Shown here: positions 15,805-24,984 of the stretch, one piece after another
Position numbering within the stretch: position 1 is the first letter of the stretch
Layout of the letters: every line of letters starts with the position of its first letter
DNA from: Ruminococcaceae bacterium HV4-5-B5C
GTDB taxonomy: Bacteria; Bacillota; Clostridia; Oscillospirales; Acutalibacteraceae
DNA: 64,000 nt
Assembly (NCBI GenBank): GCA_900184925.1
Contig: FXYJ02000001.1
Coordinates: forward strand, 124,001 to 188,000
Reading direction: 5' to 3'
Program-made: the position numbers and the translations under genes
The notes under the pieces: model-generated
The model's input: the letters and a program-made list of their open reading frames with translations, nothing else
What the model was told of the DNA's origin: nothing
Databases searched by the model: none

Positions 15805-15833
15805 ATTATATCGTTCCATGGGCCCCCTGTAAA
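15805..15833 (-). promoter_or_regulatory. Promoter of the unknown gene at 15213-15767
   Basis: Minus strand TTTACA (15833-15828), 17-bp spacer, TATAAT (15810-15805), immediately after the ABC exporter stop codon. Confidence 0.7.
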
Positions 15834-15834
15834 G

Positions 15835-17580
15835 TTATTCCGGTGAATTGCCGTGAGAAAACTGGCTGTTGTAGAGTTTGGCGTAGCTTCCGTTCTTCTG
15901 GAGAAGTTCGGTGTGTGTTCCGCTTTCCACAATGTGCCCGCGGTCCATCACGAGAATGCGGTCGGCTGTCAGAACGGTGGAGAGGCGGTGTGCGATCACG
16001 AAGCTCGTTCTTCCTTCGGTCAGCACAGCAAACGCTTTCTGAATTTTCGCCTCGGTGTAGGTGTCAATGCTGCTTGTCGCTTCGTCGAGAATCAGCATGG
16101 GCGGGTTCGCAAGCATGACGCGCGCGATGGTAAGCAGCTGTTTCTGTCCTTCCGACAGGCTCCCGCCTTCTGCGGACATGCGCGTGTCGTAGCCGTTTTC
16201 GAGACGGCGGATAAACCCGTCTGCCCCCGCTTCTTTTGCTGCGCGCTCGACTTCACTGAATGTGGCGTCGGGCCTTGCATAACAGATGTTCTCGCGGATT
16301 GTTCCGTCAAACAGCCAGGTGTCCTGCAGAACCATGCCGAACAGAGAGCGCAGACCGTCGCGCGTCATGCTGCGGATATCCGTGCCGTCGATGCGGATGC
16401 AGCCCTCCTGCACGTCGTAGAAACGCATGAGAAGGTTGACGAGCGTTGTTTTGCCCGCGCCGGTCTGTCCGACGATGGCAATGCTGCTTCCGGGAGCTAC
16501 GTCGAGGCTGAAGTGTTCAATCAGTTTGCGGTCGGGCACGTAGGAGAAGGAGACGTCGTCGAATTCCACATGACCGGAACAGTCCTTCAGCGCAGCGGGA
16601 TGTTCCGGCTCCGGCGGTTCCGGTTCGAGGTCGAGAATGTGGAACACGCGCTGTGCGGACGCCGCGGCCGACTGCATCTGTGTGAGTACGTTCGTAATGT
16701 CGTTGAACGGTTTCGCAAAAAGAACCGCGTAAATCAGAAAACTTGAAATACCACCTGCCGTCAGCGAACCGTGAATGGCCAGAATGCTTCCGAAAACTCC
16801 GACGACCGCGTAGGCGATATTGTTTACGACACGCGTGGAGGGGTTCGAAAGGGACGAGATGAACTGTGACTTTACGCCGGTTTCGTACAGTTCGGCGTTG
16901 ATGCTGTTAAAATCCTGCCTGGCGCGCTTTTCATAGCGAAATGCGGAAACCACCTTTTTCCCTTCGATCATTTCCTCCGCATAGCCGTTCAGCTTCCCGA
17001 GGCAGGCGGCCTGCTCGCGGAACAGCTTCTGTGAGTGCGTGGTGATGAACCTCGCCGTGAAAAAGGAGGCGGGGGCTGAGAGGACGACGATCAGCGTCAT
17101 CCACGGGTTCAGTGTCAGCATGAACACGATTGCGCCGAGAATGGTGAAAATGCCCTGCAGAAGCGCCATGAAGCCCTGCAGAAGCCCATCGGCAATGATA
17201 TCGACGTCGTTGATGAAACGGCTTACCGTGTCCCCGTGGGCGGTTCTGTCGTAAAATCCGAGAGGCAGAACGCCGAGCTTTTCGAACAGCTCGCGGCGAA
17301 GGCGGTTCACGGTGCGGTAGGAGATACCGTTTGTCAGATAGTTGAGAAGCCACAAAAAGATGTTGGAACAGAGGTAGACAAGGAGCAGAAGCAGAAGAAC
17401 ACGCGGCGCATCCGCCCAGGCGTTTTTTCCGGCGGCAGTCATGCCGTCGATGGCGCGGCCGATGATCAGCGGAGCAAACAGGGCGCACACGGAGCTTACA
17501 AGCGCGCTGAACGCGGCAAGAAGAAGGGAACCTTTATACTGACCGATGTATTGCAGCAGCCGTTCAAATGTCTTTTTCAT
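15835..17580 (-). CDS. ABC exporter half-transporter, catalytically complete partner
   Basis: 581 residues: an N-terminal six-helix membrane domain and a C-terminal nucleotide-binding domain with Walker A GQTGAGKTT, Walker B MLILDEATSSID (catalytic Glu present) and the switch His in FVIAHRLST. Its signature is LSEGQ rather than LSGGQ. It overlaps the preceding partner gene by four bases. Together they form a heterodimeric type IV exporter of the BmrCD/TM287-288 kind, which moves drugs, lipids or peptides outward. The substrate is unknown. Confidence 0.9.
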   Translation of the reverse strand: MKKTFERLLQYIGQYKGSLLLAAFSALVSSVCALFAPLIIGRAIDGMTAAGKNAWADAPRVLLLLLLVYLCSNIFLWLLNYLTNGISYRTVNRLRRELFEKLGVLPLGFYDRTAHGDTVSRFINDVDIIADGLLQGFMALLQGIFTILGAIVFMLTLNPWMTLIVVLSAPASFFTARFITTHSQKLFREQAACLGKLNGYAEEMIEGKKVVSAFRYEKRARQDFNSINAELYETGVKSQFISSLSNPSTRVVNNIAYAVVGVFGSILAIHGSLTAGGISSFLIYAVLFAKPFNDITNVLTQMQSAAASAQRVFHILDLEPEPPEPEHPAALKDCSGHVEFDDVSFSYVPDRKLIEHFSLDVAPGSSIAIVGQTGAGKTTLVNLLMRFYDVQEGCIRIDGTDIRSMTRDGLRSLFGMVLQDTWLFDGTIRENICYARPDATFSEVERAAKEAGADGFIRRLENGYDTRMSAEGGSLSEGQKQLLTIARVMLANPPMLILDEATSSIDTYTEAKIQKAFAVLTEGRTSFVIAHRLSTVLTADRILVMDRGHIVESGTHTELLQKNGSYAKLYNSQFSHGNSPE

Positions 17581-19307
17581 TTCGCAGCCTCCTCTTCGGT
17601 CATCTGGGACAGGCAGATTTCACGGTAGGTCGGGCAGCTTTCCATTAAAGCCCGGTGCGTGCCGCATCCGACGATTTTTCCGTCGTCAAAGACGAAGATC
17701 CGATCCGCTCCGCGGACGATGCCGACGCGCTGTGAGACGAGCAGAACGGTCTGTGTACTGCTGTTTTCCCGAATGGCGCTGCGGAGTTTGGAGTCGGTCA
17801 GAAAGTCGAGCGCGCTGGACGCGTCGTCGAGAATCAGAATCTCCGGATCGGAAACGAGCGCGCGGGCGATCGTCAGCCGCTGGCGCTGTCCGCCGGAGAA
17901 ATTGGCTCCTCCGCGGTCAACCGGGGAATCATACCCTTCCGGAAGCTTTTCAATGAATTCCGCCGCCTGCGCGATACGGGCGGCTTTCCGCACAGCTTCT
18001 TCCTCCGCGTCCGCACAGCCCCAGCGGATATTGTCAGCGATGCTTCCGGTAAAGAGCAGGGCGTGCTGTGGTACGATACCGATTTTTGCCCGCAGCTTTT
18101 CAAGCGGATACTGTCCGACCGGTATGCCGTCGATCAGCACAGTGCCGGCCGTGGCGTCGTAGAAACGGGGAAGGAGACTGACAAACGTCGATTTGCCTGA
18201 ACCGGTCCCTCCGATGATGCCGATTGTTTCCCCGCGGGCGATTGTGACGGTAATGTTTTCAAGCGCACGTTCGCCGGTTTCATGGTAGCCGAACGAAACG
18301 TCGCGGAATTCGGCCGCAGGAGCGTCCGCACTGCCCTCCGGGCCGGATGCCGGGCTTGGCATGTCCGGCTGAAGGTCCATGATTTCGTTGATGCGGGCGG
18401 CGGAAGCCATTGACTTCGTGATGATGATAATGAGATTCGAAACGACGAGCAGTGCAAGAAGAATCTGGTTTGCGTAGTTGATGAACGCGATGATCTGTCC
18501 CTGAGAAAGGTTCCCGACGTGCATGCGGATATTTCCTTCCCAGAGAATGACCACAATGACAAGATTGACTGCCATGGAAGTGAGAGGGTTAAACAGCGAC
18601 GAAATGCGGCCGATCGCAAGGCCGTTGTCCGTCAGGCTGTCGTTGGACGTGCGGAAACGCTCTGTTTCCTGTTTCGTTTTGGCAAACGCACGGATGACAC
18701 GGACGCCGGAGAGATTTTCACGCAGAACAGAGCCGACCGCGTCCAGCTTTTTCTGGTAGCTGCGGTACAGCGGCGCGGTGCGTTTCGTGATAAACCAGAT
18801 GATGAGCGCGAGCACCGGTGTCGCGGCGAGAAGAATCAGCGCGAGGTGCCAGTCGAGAAAGAACGACATCAGAATCGAGCCGATGCAGATGAACGGCGCC
18901 CGGATCATCAGGCGGATCATCATGGCGACGAAAAGCTGAAGCTGGTTGATATCATTCGTGATGCGGTTCGTCAGCGTTGATGCGCCGAACCGGTCGGACT
19001 GTGAAAACGAGAGCGAAAGGATGCGCTCGAACACGGCGTTGCGCAGGTCGGTGCCGAAGCCCTGCGAAGCACGTGCGGCAAAGTACTGGCAGATGAACGC
19101 ACAGCCGTAGCCGAGAAGGGCCATCAGAACCATGACGCCGCCAAGGCGCAAAACATAGCCTTCGTCGCGCCGGTCGACGCCGCGGTTGATCATCAGTGCC
19201 ATGATCGTCGGCAGCAATAATTCGAAGATTGCTTCCAGAAACTTGAAGATTGGCCCCAGAATGCATTCTTTCCGATATTTTTTCAGATAGACGGTTAGTT
19301 TCCCCAC
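17577..19307 (-). CDS. ABC exporter half-transporter, degenerate-site partner
   Basis: 576 residues from GTG 19307, preceded by GAGGTGATC. Membrane domain then nucleotide-binding domain: Walker A GGTGSGKST and canonical signature FSGGQRQRLTIARAL, but Walker B ends ILILDDASSALD (Asp instead of catalytic Glu) and the switch position reads LLVSQRVG (Gln instead of His). These two changes, with the LSEGQ of the partner, define one non-hydrolysing site as in known heterodimeric exporters. First gene of the pair; divergent from the LysR regulator. Confidence 0.9.
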   Translation of the reverse strand: MGKLTVYLKKYRKECILGPIFKFLEAIFELLLPTIMALMINRGVDRRDEGYVLRLGGVMVLMALLGYGCAFICQYFAARASQGFGTDLRNAVFERILSLSFSQSDRFGASTLTNRITNDINQLQLFVAMMIRLMIRAPFICIGSILMSFFLDWHLALILLAATPVLALIIWFITKRTAPLYRSYQKKLDAVGSVLRENLSGVRVIRAFAKTKQETERFRTSNDSLTDNGLAIGRISSLFNPLTSMAVNLVIVVILWEGNIRMHVGNLSQGQIIAFINYANQILLALLVVSNLIIIITKSMASAARINEIMDLQPDMPSPASGPEGSADAPAAEFRDVSFGYHETGERALENITVTIARGETIGIIGGTGSGKSTFVSLLPRFYDATAGTVLIDGIPVGQYPLEKLRAKIGIVPQHALLFTGSIADNIRWGCADAEEEAVRKAARIAQAAEFIEKLPEGYDSPVDRGGANFSGGQRQRLTIARALVSDPEILILDDASSALDFLTDSKLRSAIRENSSTQTVLLVSQRVGIVRGADRIFVFDDGKIVGCGTHRALMESCPTYREICLSQMTEEEAAK

Positions 19308-19332
19308 AAGATCACCTCATCGTTATGAGAAT

Positions 19333-19361
19333 ATTATACCCGTTTTGAAGACATATGAAAA
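19333..19361 (-). promoter_or_regulatory. Promoter of the ABC exporter operon
   Basis: Minus strand TTTTCA (19361-19356), 17-bp spacer, TATAAT (19338-19333). The -35 is weak, which fits activator dependence. Confidence 0.5.
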
Positions 19362-19380
19362 ATACTTAAATTTGTGGTAT
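19362..19380. promoter_or_regulatory. LysR-type dyad in the divergent region
   Basis: ATAC (19362-19365), 11 bases, GTAT (19377-19380): the T-N11-A dyad form recognised by LysR regulators. It directly abuts the -35 of the exporter promoter and is 39 bases before the lysR start. Confidence 0.45.
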
Positions 19381-19418
19381 TATATATAAAATCAATATGG
19401 GAGAGGCTGGGGAACAGC

Positions 19419-20339
19419 ATGACGATCAAACAGCTGCGGTATTTTACCGCTATTGCGGAGGAGAGGCAGATCACCGCAGCGGCACAGAAGCTGCATATTG
19501 CCCAGCCGCCGCTGAGCTACCAGCTGGCGGCGCTCGAAAGCGAGCTTGGGGTACGCCTGGTAACGCGCGGCCCTCGGGGTGTTGAGCTTACGGATGCCGG
19601 AGAGCTTTTTTACCGGCGGGCCAAACAGATTCTTGATATGACGGCGTCGGCGGCCCGCGAGGCGGAAAGCTGTGAAAGGGGCATGCGCGGGGTTCTCTCG
19701 CTCGGAACGGTCTCCTCTTCCGGGGGGACGGTACCATTCCCTGGGATGCTTGCCTTTACAAAGGACTACCCGGAGGTTCGTTTTGAAATTCATGAAGGGA
19801 ATACATACGCCATCATAGAGATGCTGGAAAAGGGGATCGTGGACCTGGGCGTAGTGCGTACTCCGTTTGCGGGCGACCGGTTTCACTGCCGTTATTCGTC
19901 GCCTGAGCCGATGATGGCCGTAGCGGTTCCCGGGCATAGCCTCGGCGGGGAGAACGGCGTGACGCTGGGGGAGCTTTCGTGCGCCCCGCTGATTCTTTAC
20001 CGCCGCTTTGAAGCGCTCGTCCGGGAGGCGTTTGCGGCGGAAGGCCTCCCGGTTCAGGTCTGCTGTCTGAACGACGATGCGCGGACGACGTATACCTGGG
20101 CCATGAAAGGGTTCGGCGTCGGTATTCTCCCGCGCTCCGAGCTTTCCGTGCTGAATCCGCAGGGCCTTCTCTGCAGAGAAGTGCTCAGCAGGCGTCTCGT
20201 TACGCGAATCGCGGTGATCTGGGAAAAGGGACGCTACCTGTCGCCGCTTGCACGCAGATTTGTGGACCTCTTCAGCACGGGGCCAGGCGTTCAGGGAACT
20301 GCCCATGCGGCGGGACGGGAATCGGGACGCATTTCATGA
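19419..20339 (+). CDS. LysR family transcriptional regulator
   Basis: 306 residues from ATG 19419 (MTIKQLRYFTAIAEERQ), the family-typical N-terminus; an in-frame ATG at 19374 is less likely. Winged helix-turn-helix in residues 1-60 (ITAAAQKLHIAQPPLSYQLA), then a periplasmic-binding-protein-like effector domain. It is divergent from the ABC exporter and probably controls it and itself through the dyad at 19362-19380. The effector is unknown. Confidence 0.9.
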   Translation: MTIKQLRYFTAIAEERQITAAAQKLHIAQPPLSYQLAALESELGVRLVTRGPRGVELTDAGELFYRRAKQILDMTASAAREAESCERGMRGVLSLGTVSSSGGTVPFPGMLAFTKDYPEVRFEIHEGNTYAIIEMLEKGIVDLGVVRTPFAGDRFHCRYSSPEPMMAVAVPGHSLGGENGVTLGELSCAPLILYRRFEALVREAFAAEGLPVQVCCLNDDARTTYTWAMKGFGVGILPRSELSVLNPQGLLCREVLSRRLVTRIAVIWEKGRYLSPLARRFVDLFSTGPGVQGTAHAAGRESGRIS

Positions 20340-20373
20340 AAAAGGCGCCCGGCCAACAGGCTGGGCGCTTTCA
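20339..20373. terminator. Bidirectional terminator between lysR and the small minus-strand gene
   Basis: GCGCCCGGCC (20345-20354) pairs with GGCTGGGCGC (20359-20368), loop AACA. The T tract is better on the minus strand (five Ts) than on the plus strand (TTTC). Confidence 0.75.
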
Positions 20374-20399
20374 TTATTCCAATGGAGATCCGGTGTTCA

Positions 20400-20687
20400 T
20401 CAGCAGACGCTTGTATCTGTTTTCACGAATTGAAGGTCTTCCATAATTTCGCCTAAATTTTCCGGAAAAACGGAACATTTCCGAAGTTTGTACGCAAGAT
20501 CAAGTGCTTCAGACAGCTTGGCAGAAACGAAACAATGCTCGCAACCCCCATTTTTTTCGATAATTCGGATCCCGTACCCGCTTCGCCGATTACCGAATAC
20601 AAAATATTTGACGCTGAATCCCGGAACATCCGCATTTCCTACGTATTTTACCACACTTCTTTTACCACACTTCGTCCTTCCCTTCAT
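20400..20687 (-). CDS. Small protein, possibly DUF6514 family
   Basis: 95 residues from ATG 20687; an in-frame TTG at 20696 is an alternative start. The sequence GYGIRIIEKNGG with SEALDLAYKLRKCSVFPENL and a closing EIMEDL pattern resembles DUF6514, small Firmicute proteins of unknown function; the match is from memory and not strong. Soluble. Its own promoter lies at 20727-20755. Confidence 0.5.
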   Translation of the reverse strand: MKGRTKCGKRSVVKYVGNADVPGFSVKYFVFGNRRSGYGIRIIEKNGGCEHCFVSAKLSEALDLAYKLRKCSVFPENLGEIMEDLQFVKTDTSVC

Positions 20688-20726
20688 CGTGAACAAATTT
20701 CACCATTTGATTCAAGTGATGCCATC

Positions 20727-20755
20727 ATTCTATGTCAGATGAAACCTAAAATCAA
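20727..20755 (-). promoter_or_regulatory. Promoter of the small gene at 20400-20687
   Basis: Minus strand TTGATT (20755-20750), 17-bp spacer, TAGAAT (20732-20727). Confidence 0.6.
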
Positions 20756-20908
20756 GCAAAAAGCGGAACATTTTGTCAACGATTTTCATTTTTCGCAAGA
20801 TAATCGTGCCAGAAAGCGACACCGTCTTATATCTTGTATATGCGGCAAATGCAAAAAGAAATCCATGCGAAAAAATAAAGCAGCCGCGCGCGGACGGGGG
20901 CCGCAGAC

Positions 20909-21406
20909 TTAAATATGGTACAGAAAGAGGATGAAAAAAGCACACAGAACGCCGAGCCCTGCGCCGATCAGGGTGTCTGAGGGATAATGTACGAAAAGAA
21001 AAATTCTGGAAAATGCAATTCCAAAAGCAAGAATTACCGCCGCAATTCCGAATTGCCTGCCTGCCATGCACAGTACGGTGGCAGCGGCAAAGGAGGTAGC
21101 GGAGTGGCCGGACGGGCATGAGTAACCGCCCGGGGTGTGAATGAGCAGACTTTTACCCGGGTAAGCCACGAACGGCCGGGGACGGCCAATAATCGGCTTG
21201 ATGATCTGACTGATCAGGTGGGCAAGGGCAATCGAAAAAAAGAGCATCAGGGCGTGCTGTTTCTGGTGAAAGCTCAGGAGAAGATAAAAGCCGAAACAAA
21301 ACCAAACGGCTCCTCCGTTGCCCATCCGGGAGAGGGAAGTGAAGAAAACATCGGTAAACCGGTTATGGCAGTGTTTCTGCACGTAATTTAAGATTGTTAC
21401 GTCCAT
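20909..21406 (-). CDS. PAP2-family membrane phosphatase
   Basis: 165 residues with about five membrane helices. The three phosphatase motifs are complete: KPIIGRPRP, SCPSGHSAT and SRIFLFVHYPSDTLIG. Family members dephosphorylate undecaprenyl diphosphate or phosphatidylglycerol phosphate on the outer membrane face; which one applies here is open. ATG 21406 follows GGAGG. Confidence 0.88.
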   Translation of the reverse strand: MDVTILNYVQKHCHNRFTDVFFTSLSRMGNGGAVWFCFGFYLLLSFHQKQHALMLFFSIALAHLISQIIKPIIGRPRPFVAYPGKSLLIHTPGGYSCPSGHSATSFAAATVLCMAGRQFGIAAVILAFGIAFSRIFLFVHYPSDTLIGAGLGVLCAFFILFLYHI

Positions 21407-21437
21407 ACGTAATCCTCCGCAGTCTTTATACGGGTTT

Positions 21438-21446
21438 ATTATACCA
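21438..21446 (-). promoter_or_regulatory. Extended -10 promoter of the PAP2 gene
   Basis: Minus strand TGG-TATAAT (21446-21438), an extended -10; no good -35 (TTCGCT at the expected place). Confidence 0.45.
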
Positions 21447-21497
21447 TATTTTCAGCCGGAAGCGAATATACATATTAAAAAACAGGAGATGATGGGC

Positions 21498-24125
21498 TTG
21501 GAGTGGCAGAACCTTTCCGTGGAGGAATGCGCAAAGAGGCTGAAAACGAGCGCGCAGGCCGGTCTGACCGGTCGTCAGGCGGAGAGGCGCCTGCATGAAA
21601 CCGGCCCGAATGAGCTGACGCCGCCGAAAAAAAGCAACTTTTTTGTGCGCTTCTTCGCGCAGTTCTGTGATTTCATGGTCATCATTCTTCTTGTGGCCGC
21701 AGGAATTTCATTCGCGACGTCCTACTGGCAGAAAAGCGGAGATTATATCGACTCTGTCATTATTCTCGCCATCGTGACGGTCAACGCAGTCATTGGCGTT
21801 GTGCAGGAGAGCCGCGCCGAGCGCGCCATTGAGGCGCTTCGAAAAATGTCCAGCCCACAGGCACGCGTCGTGCGCGGCGGCAGGGAGTCGATCGTTGACG
21901 CGGCAAAGCTGGTGCCTGGCGACCTCGTGGTTCTCAGGACCGGAGACCTTGTTCCGGCCGATCTGCGTGTAACCGAATCTTTTGCCCTGCAGGCGGAGGA
22001 AAGTGCTCTGACGGGGGAAAGCCTGCCCTCCCATAAGGAGGCCGAAGCGGTTTTTCCAGAAAAGACACCGCTCGGCGACTGCCATAACCTGCTTTTTTCC
22101 GCGTCCGCCGTTACAGGAGGACGCGGCAGAGGCATCGTTACCGAAACGGGCATGAACACCCAGGTCGGAAAGATTGCCCGCATGATCGGGAACCAGACTC
22201 CTCCTCAGACTCCGCTTCAGCGCAAGCTGGCACAAACTGGGAAATATCTCGGCATCGGCGCGCTTGCCGTTTGCTTCGTCATTTTTGTAATGGGCCTGTT
22301 TGAGCACGTTCCCCCGCTTGAAATGTTTCTGATTTCCATCAGCCTCGCGGTTGCGGCGATTCCGGAAGGGCTGCCTGCCGTCGTGACCATCACCCTTGCC
22401 GTAGGAGTCAGGCGCATGGCCGCAAAACGCGCCATCGTGAGGCGCATGCCTGCCGTGGAGACGCTGGGGAGCGCCAGCGTTATCTGCTCCGATAAAACAG
22501 GAACGCTGACCATGAACCGAATGACTGTGGCGGAACTTCGCAGCCCCTCGGGGATCCTTTTGCCGGGGTCGCCGGGTGCACGCAGACTGCTGCGGCTGGC
22601 GGCCCTTTGCACCGACTGCGAGCCTGCTCCCGATGGCGGCATTACCGGTGATCCGACAGAAACGGCAATTGTACGCGCCGTTCCCCATGCCGATTTTTTG
22701 GAGGACAGACGAATTTACCGCAGGATTATGGAAGTCCCGTTTTCCAGCCTGCGCAAGCGCATGACGACAATCCACCGCATGCCGGACGGCGGTTTCCTTG
22801 CCGTAACAAAAGGGGCTCCGGATCTGCTTTTTCCACTTTGCTCGTCCGGGGCGGCGCCCCGACAGAATGACGCAATGGCTTCAAAGGCTCTGCGCGTTCT
22901 CGGCGTTGCCTACCGACAGCTGGACGCACTGCCCGCCAGACCGGAGGATGCGGAAACAGGTATGACGTTTGCCGGGCTGGTCGGTCTGGAGGATCCGCCG
23001 CGTCCCGAGGCGGCCGAGGCGGTTGCAACCTGTAAAAGGGCCGGAATCCGCCCGGTGATGATCACCGGCGACCACGCGGTGACAGCGGCGGCCGTCGCCG
23101 TAAAACTCGGCATTGCGCAGAGTTCCCGCGAGGTTCTCACGGGTGCGGAGCTTGACCGCATGGGCCGCGGCGAGCTGGAGCGGAAAATTTACGATTACAG
23201 CGTGTTTGCCCGTGTTTCACCGGAGCATAAGGTACGGATTGTGCAGGCATATCAGGCTCACGGCGAGGTCGTCGCCATGACGGGGGATGGCGTTAACGAC
23301 GCTCCCGCCCTTCGTGCTGCGGATATCGGATGCGCAATGGGAAAGAGCGGAACGGAAGTTGCAAAATCCGCCTCCGACATGATCCTTACCGACGATAACT
23401 TTGCCACGATTGTCGCAGCCGTGCGCGAAGGACGCGGCATATACGACAATATCCGCAAAACGGTGCATTTTCTGCTGAGCTGCAACATCGGGGAGATTCT
23501 TGCGGTTTTTGTCAGCTTTCTTCTCCGCCTTCCGCTTCCGCTCGCGGCGATTCAGCTTCTGTGGGTGAACCTTGTTACAGATTCGCTTCCTGCCCTCGCC
23601 CTCGGCGTGGAGCCGCTCGACCCCGGAATCATGGAACGGAAACCCGTTCGGCGCGGGGAAAGTATTTTTGCCGGCGGAATGGTGTATCATATCATGGTGG
23701 AAGGGTTTCTGGTCGGTGCGCTGTCGCTTGTGGCGTACAGCGTCGGAAGAGTATTTTTCGACACGAATCCTTCGTCACCGGTAATCGGCCGTACGATGGG
23801 GTTTGCCGTCCTCAGCCTTTCCCAGGTGGCACACACGTTCAACGTGCGTTCGGATCGTTCCGCATTTGACCCGAAGCTGGCGCTGAACGGAAAGATGATT
23901 CCTGCGGCGGTTCTCTGCGTCGCCATGCAGGCCGCCGTTATCGCAATCCGCCCTCTCGGGGAAATCTTCAGAACGTCTGTGCTGAACGGCCCCCAGTGGT
24001 TTGTCGTAGCGGCGTTTTCGCTTGCGCCGCTTGCCGTGGTGGAGTTGGAAAAAGCAGTTCGCCGCGCAGGCACGCGGCCCCGGAAAAATGCGGGCCGGGG
24101 GAAAGCTCTCTCCGGGCGCGATTGA
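21498..24125 (+). CDS. P2-type calcium-transporting ATPase
   Basis: 875 residues from TTG 21498: AGGAG at 21484-21488 abuts ATG 21489 but is correctly spaced for the TTG, which gives the common family start MEWQNLSVEE. Cation ATPase N-terminal domain, TGES actuator motif (LTGESLPS), phosphorylation motif CSDKTGTLTMN, nucleotide hinge TGDGVNDAPAL, and AAIPEGLPAVVTI in the fourth membrane helix. These mark SERCA-like P2A pumps that export Ca2+ (or Mn2+). It is monocistronic between the PAP2 gene and an HTH gene. Confidence 0.92.
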   Translation: MEWQNLSVEECAKRLKTSAQAGLTGRQAERRLHETGPNELTPPKKSNFFVRFFAQFCDFMVIILLVAAGISFATSYWQKSGDYIDSVIILAIVTVNAVIGVVQESRAERAIEALRKMSSPQARVVRGGRESIVDAAKLVPGDLVVLRTGDLVPADLRVTESFALQAEESALTGESLPSHKEAEAVFPEKTPLGDCHNLLFSASAVTGGRGRGIVTETGMNTQVGKIARMIGNQTPPQTPLQRKLAQTGKYLGIGALAVCFVIFVMGLFEHVPPLEMFLISISLAVAAIPEGLPAVVTITLAVGVRRMAAKRAIVRRMPAVETLGSASVICSDKTGTLTMNRMTVAELRSPSGILLPGSPGARRLLRLAALCTDCEPAPDGGITGDPTETAIVRAVPHADFLEDRRIYRRIMEVPFSSLRKRMTTIHRMPDGGFLAVTKGAPDLLFPLCSSGAAPRQNDAMASKALRVLGVAYRQLDALPARPEDAETGMTFAGLVGLEDPPRPEAAEAVATCKRAGIRPVMITGDHAVTAAAVAVKLGIAQSSREVLTGAELDRMGRGELERKIYDYSVFARVSPEHKVRIVQAYQAHGEVVAMTGDGVNDAPALRAADIGCAMGKSGTEVAKSASDMILTDDNFATIVAAVREGRGIYDNIRKTVHFLLSCNIGEILAVFVSFLLRLPLPLAAIQLLWVNLVTDSLPALALGVEPLDPGIMERKPVRRGESIFAGGMVYHIMVEGFLVGALSLVAYSVGRVFFDTNPSSPVIGRTMGFAVLSLSQVAHTFNVRSDRSAFDPKLALNGKMIPAAVLCVAMQAAVIAIRPLGEIFRTSVLNGPQWFVVAAFSLAPLAVVELEKAVRRAGTRPRKNAGRGKALSGRD

Positions 24126-24260
24126 CGGAGTTCCATGAAAGGACTATAATGTCAATACACCAATCTTGACAGAAAGATTTCCCTCATGCGGCGCTGCGGC
24201 GCCGCTTGCGATTTTGTGCCGATCCGTGTATGATAAATGAGGTCTGTGGGTTCCCGAGGA

Positions 24261-24292
24261 AAAAGAAAAGCGCCCCGCCCAATGCGAAGCGC
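24261..24292 (-). terminator. Terminator of the HTH gene
   Basis: On the minus strand GCGCTTCGC (24292-24284) pairs with GCGGGGCGC (24278-24270), followed by TTTTCTTTTT. Confidence 0.75.
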
Positions 24293-24317
24293 CGCTCTTC
24301 CATGGATTGACCTGCAG

Positions 24318-24569
24318 TTATTTTGCTTCTCTTCCAAGAAGCCAGTCAACGGAAACGTTCAAAATATTGGCCAGTGCAGAGAGCTCGTAATCCGTCACAT
24401 AACGGATCTGTCCCTCCAGTTTGGACAGGCCTGAAGCGTTCATATCAACGCCGTTGACCTGGAGCTGAGCCAGCAGCTCCTTTTGCTTCATGCCCTGGTT
24501 TTTGCGCGCCATTTCTACACGTGCGCCCACCAAGTTGCGGGTCCCTAAGGCTTGTTTGCGCAGTCTCAA
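24318..24569 (-). CDS. XRE-family helix-turn-helix regulator
   Basis: 83 residues from TTG 24569, positioned nine bases after GAGGAG; an ATG at 24578 abuts that ribosome site directly. The Cro/C1-type fold is clear: VGARVEMARKNQGMKQKELL, then NASGLSKLEGQIRYVTDYEL and ALANILNVSVDWLLGRE. It consists of the DNA-binding domain only. Targets are unknown; it has its own promoter and terminator. Confidence 0.85.
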   Translation of the reverse strand: MRLRKQALGTRNLVGARVEMARKNQGMKQKELLAQLQVNGVDMNASGLSKLEGQIRYVTDYELSALANILNVSVDWLLGREAK

Positions 24570-24699
24570 ATCATTCATCTCCTCATAGCAGATTGATTTT
24601 GGGTTGACAGTACCACTTTTCCACAAAAACGCTTTCAGCAAAAGTCGTCGGATAATTTCGGAAATGGTCGAAACATACAATCTCTTGCTGACATTTCTT

Positions 24700-24728
24700 A
24701 GTATAATATGATATTGATATTATTACAA
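24700..24728 (-). promoter_or_regulatory. Promoter of the HTH gene
   Basis: Minus strand TTGTAA (24728-24723), 17-bp spacer, TATACT (24705-24700). The leader to the TTG is about 125 bases. Confidence 0.6.
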
Positions 24729-24984
24729 CAAAGAATTGGATTATTTTCACACAAAACAGGAAAAAAAATGATTTATTTTACAAATTAAAAAGTATGTGAT
24801 GTTTCTTTTATTATTTTAACAAAATTTGTTTTATTTATTCACAGAAAAATATTAGCAATCCTCAGACCAATGCGTTTTTTAAATCTACATGAAGATCGGT
24901 GTTTTTCTGAGTACACTCTATAATATGAGTCCGGACGCGGAGAGGCCCACCGAAACTGACGAATCTTTTTAGGGAGACGATTCT
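24729..24984. other. AT-rich intergenic region before pncB
   Basis: No gene recognised. 24729-24870 is strongly AT-rich without clear repeats. TATAAT at 24919-24924 is a probable -10 for the following gene, but no good -35 is present. The roughly 55-base leader after it includes GTCCGGAC and a GC-rich patch (24932-24955) that matched no riboswitch I know. Confidence 0.5.

Noticed and set aside
24925..24984. Possible hammerhead ribozyme in the pncB leader (GAAA next to CTGACGA)
   Set aside because: The two core elements are adjacent without the intervening stem and no flanking helices exist.
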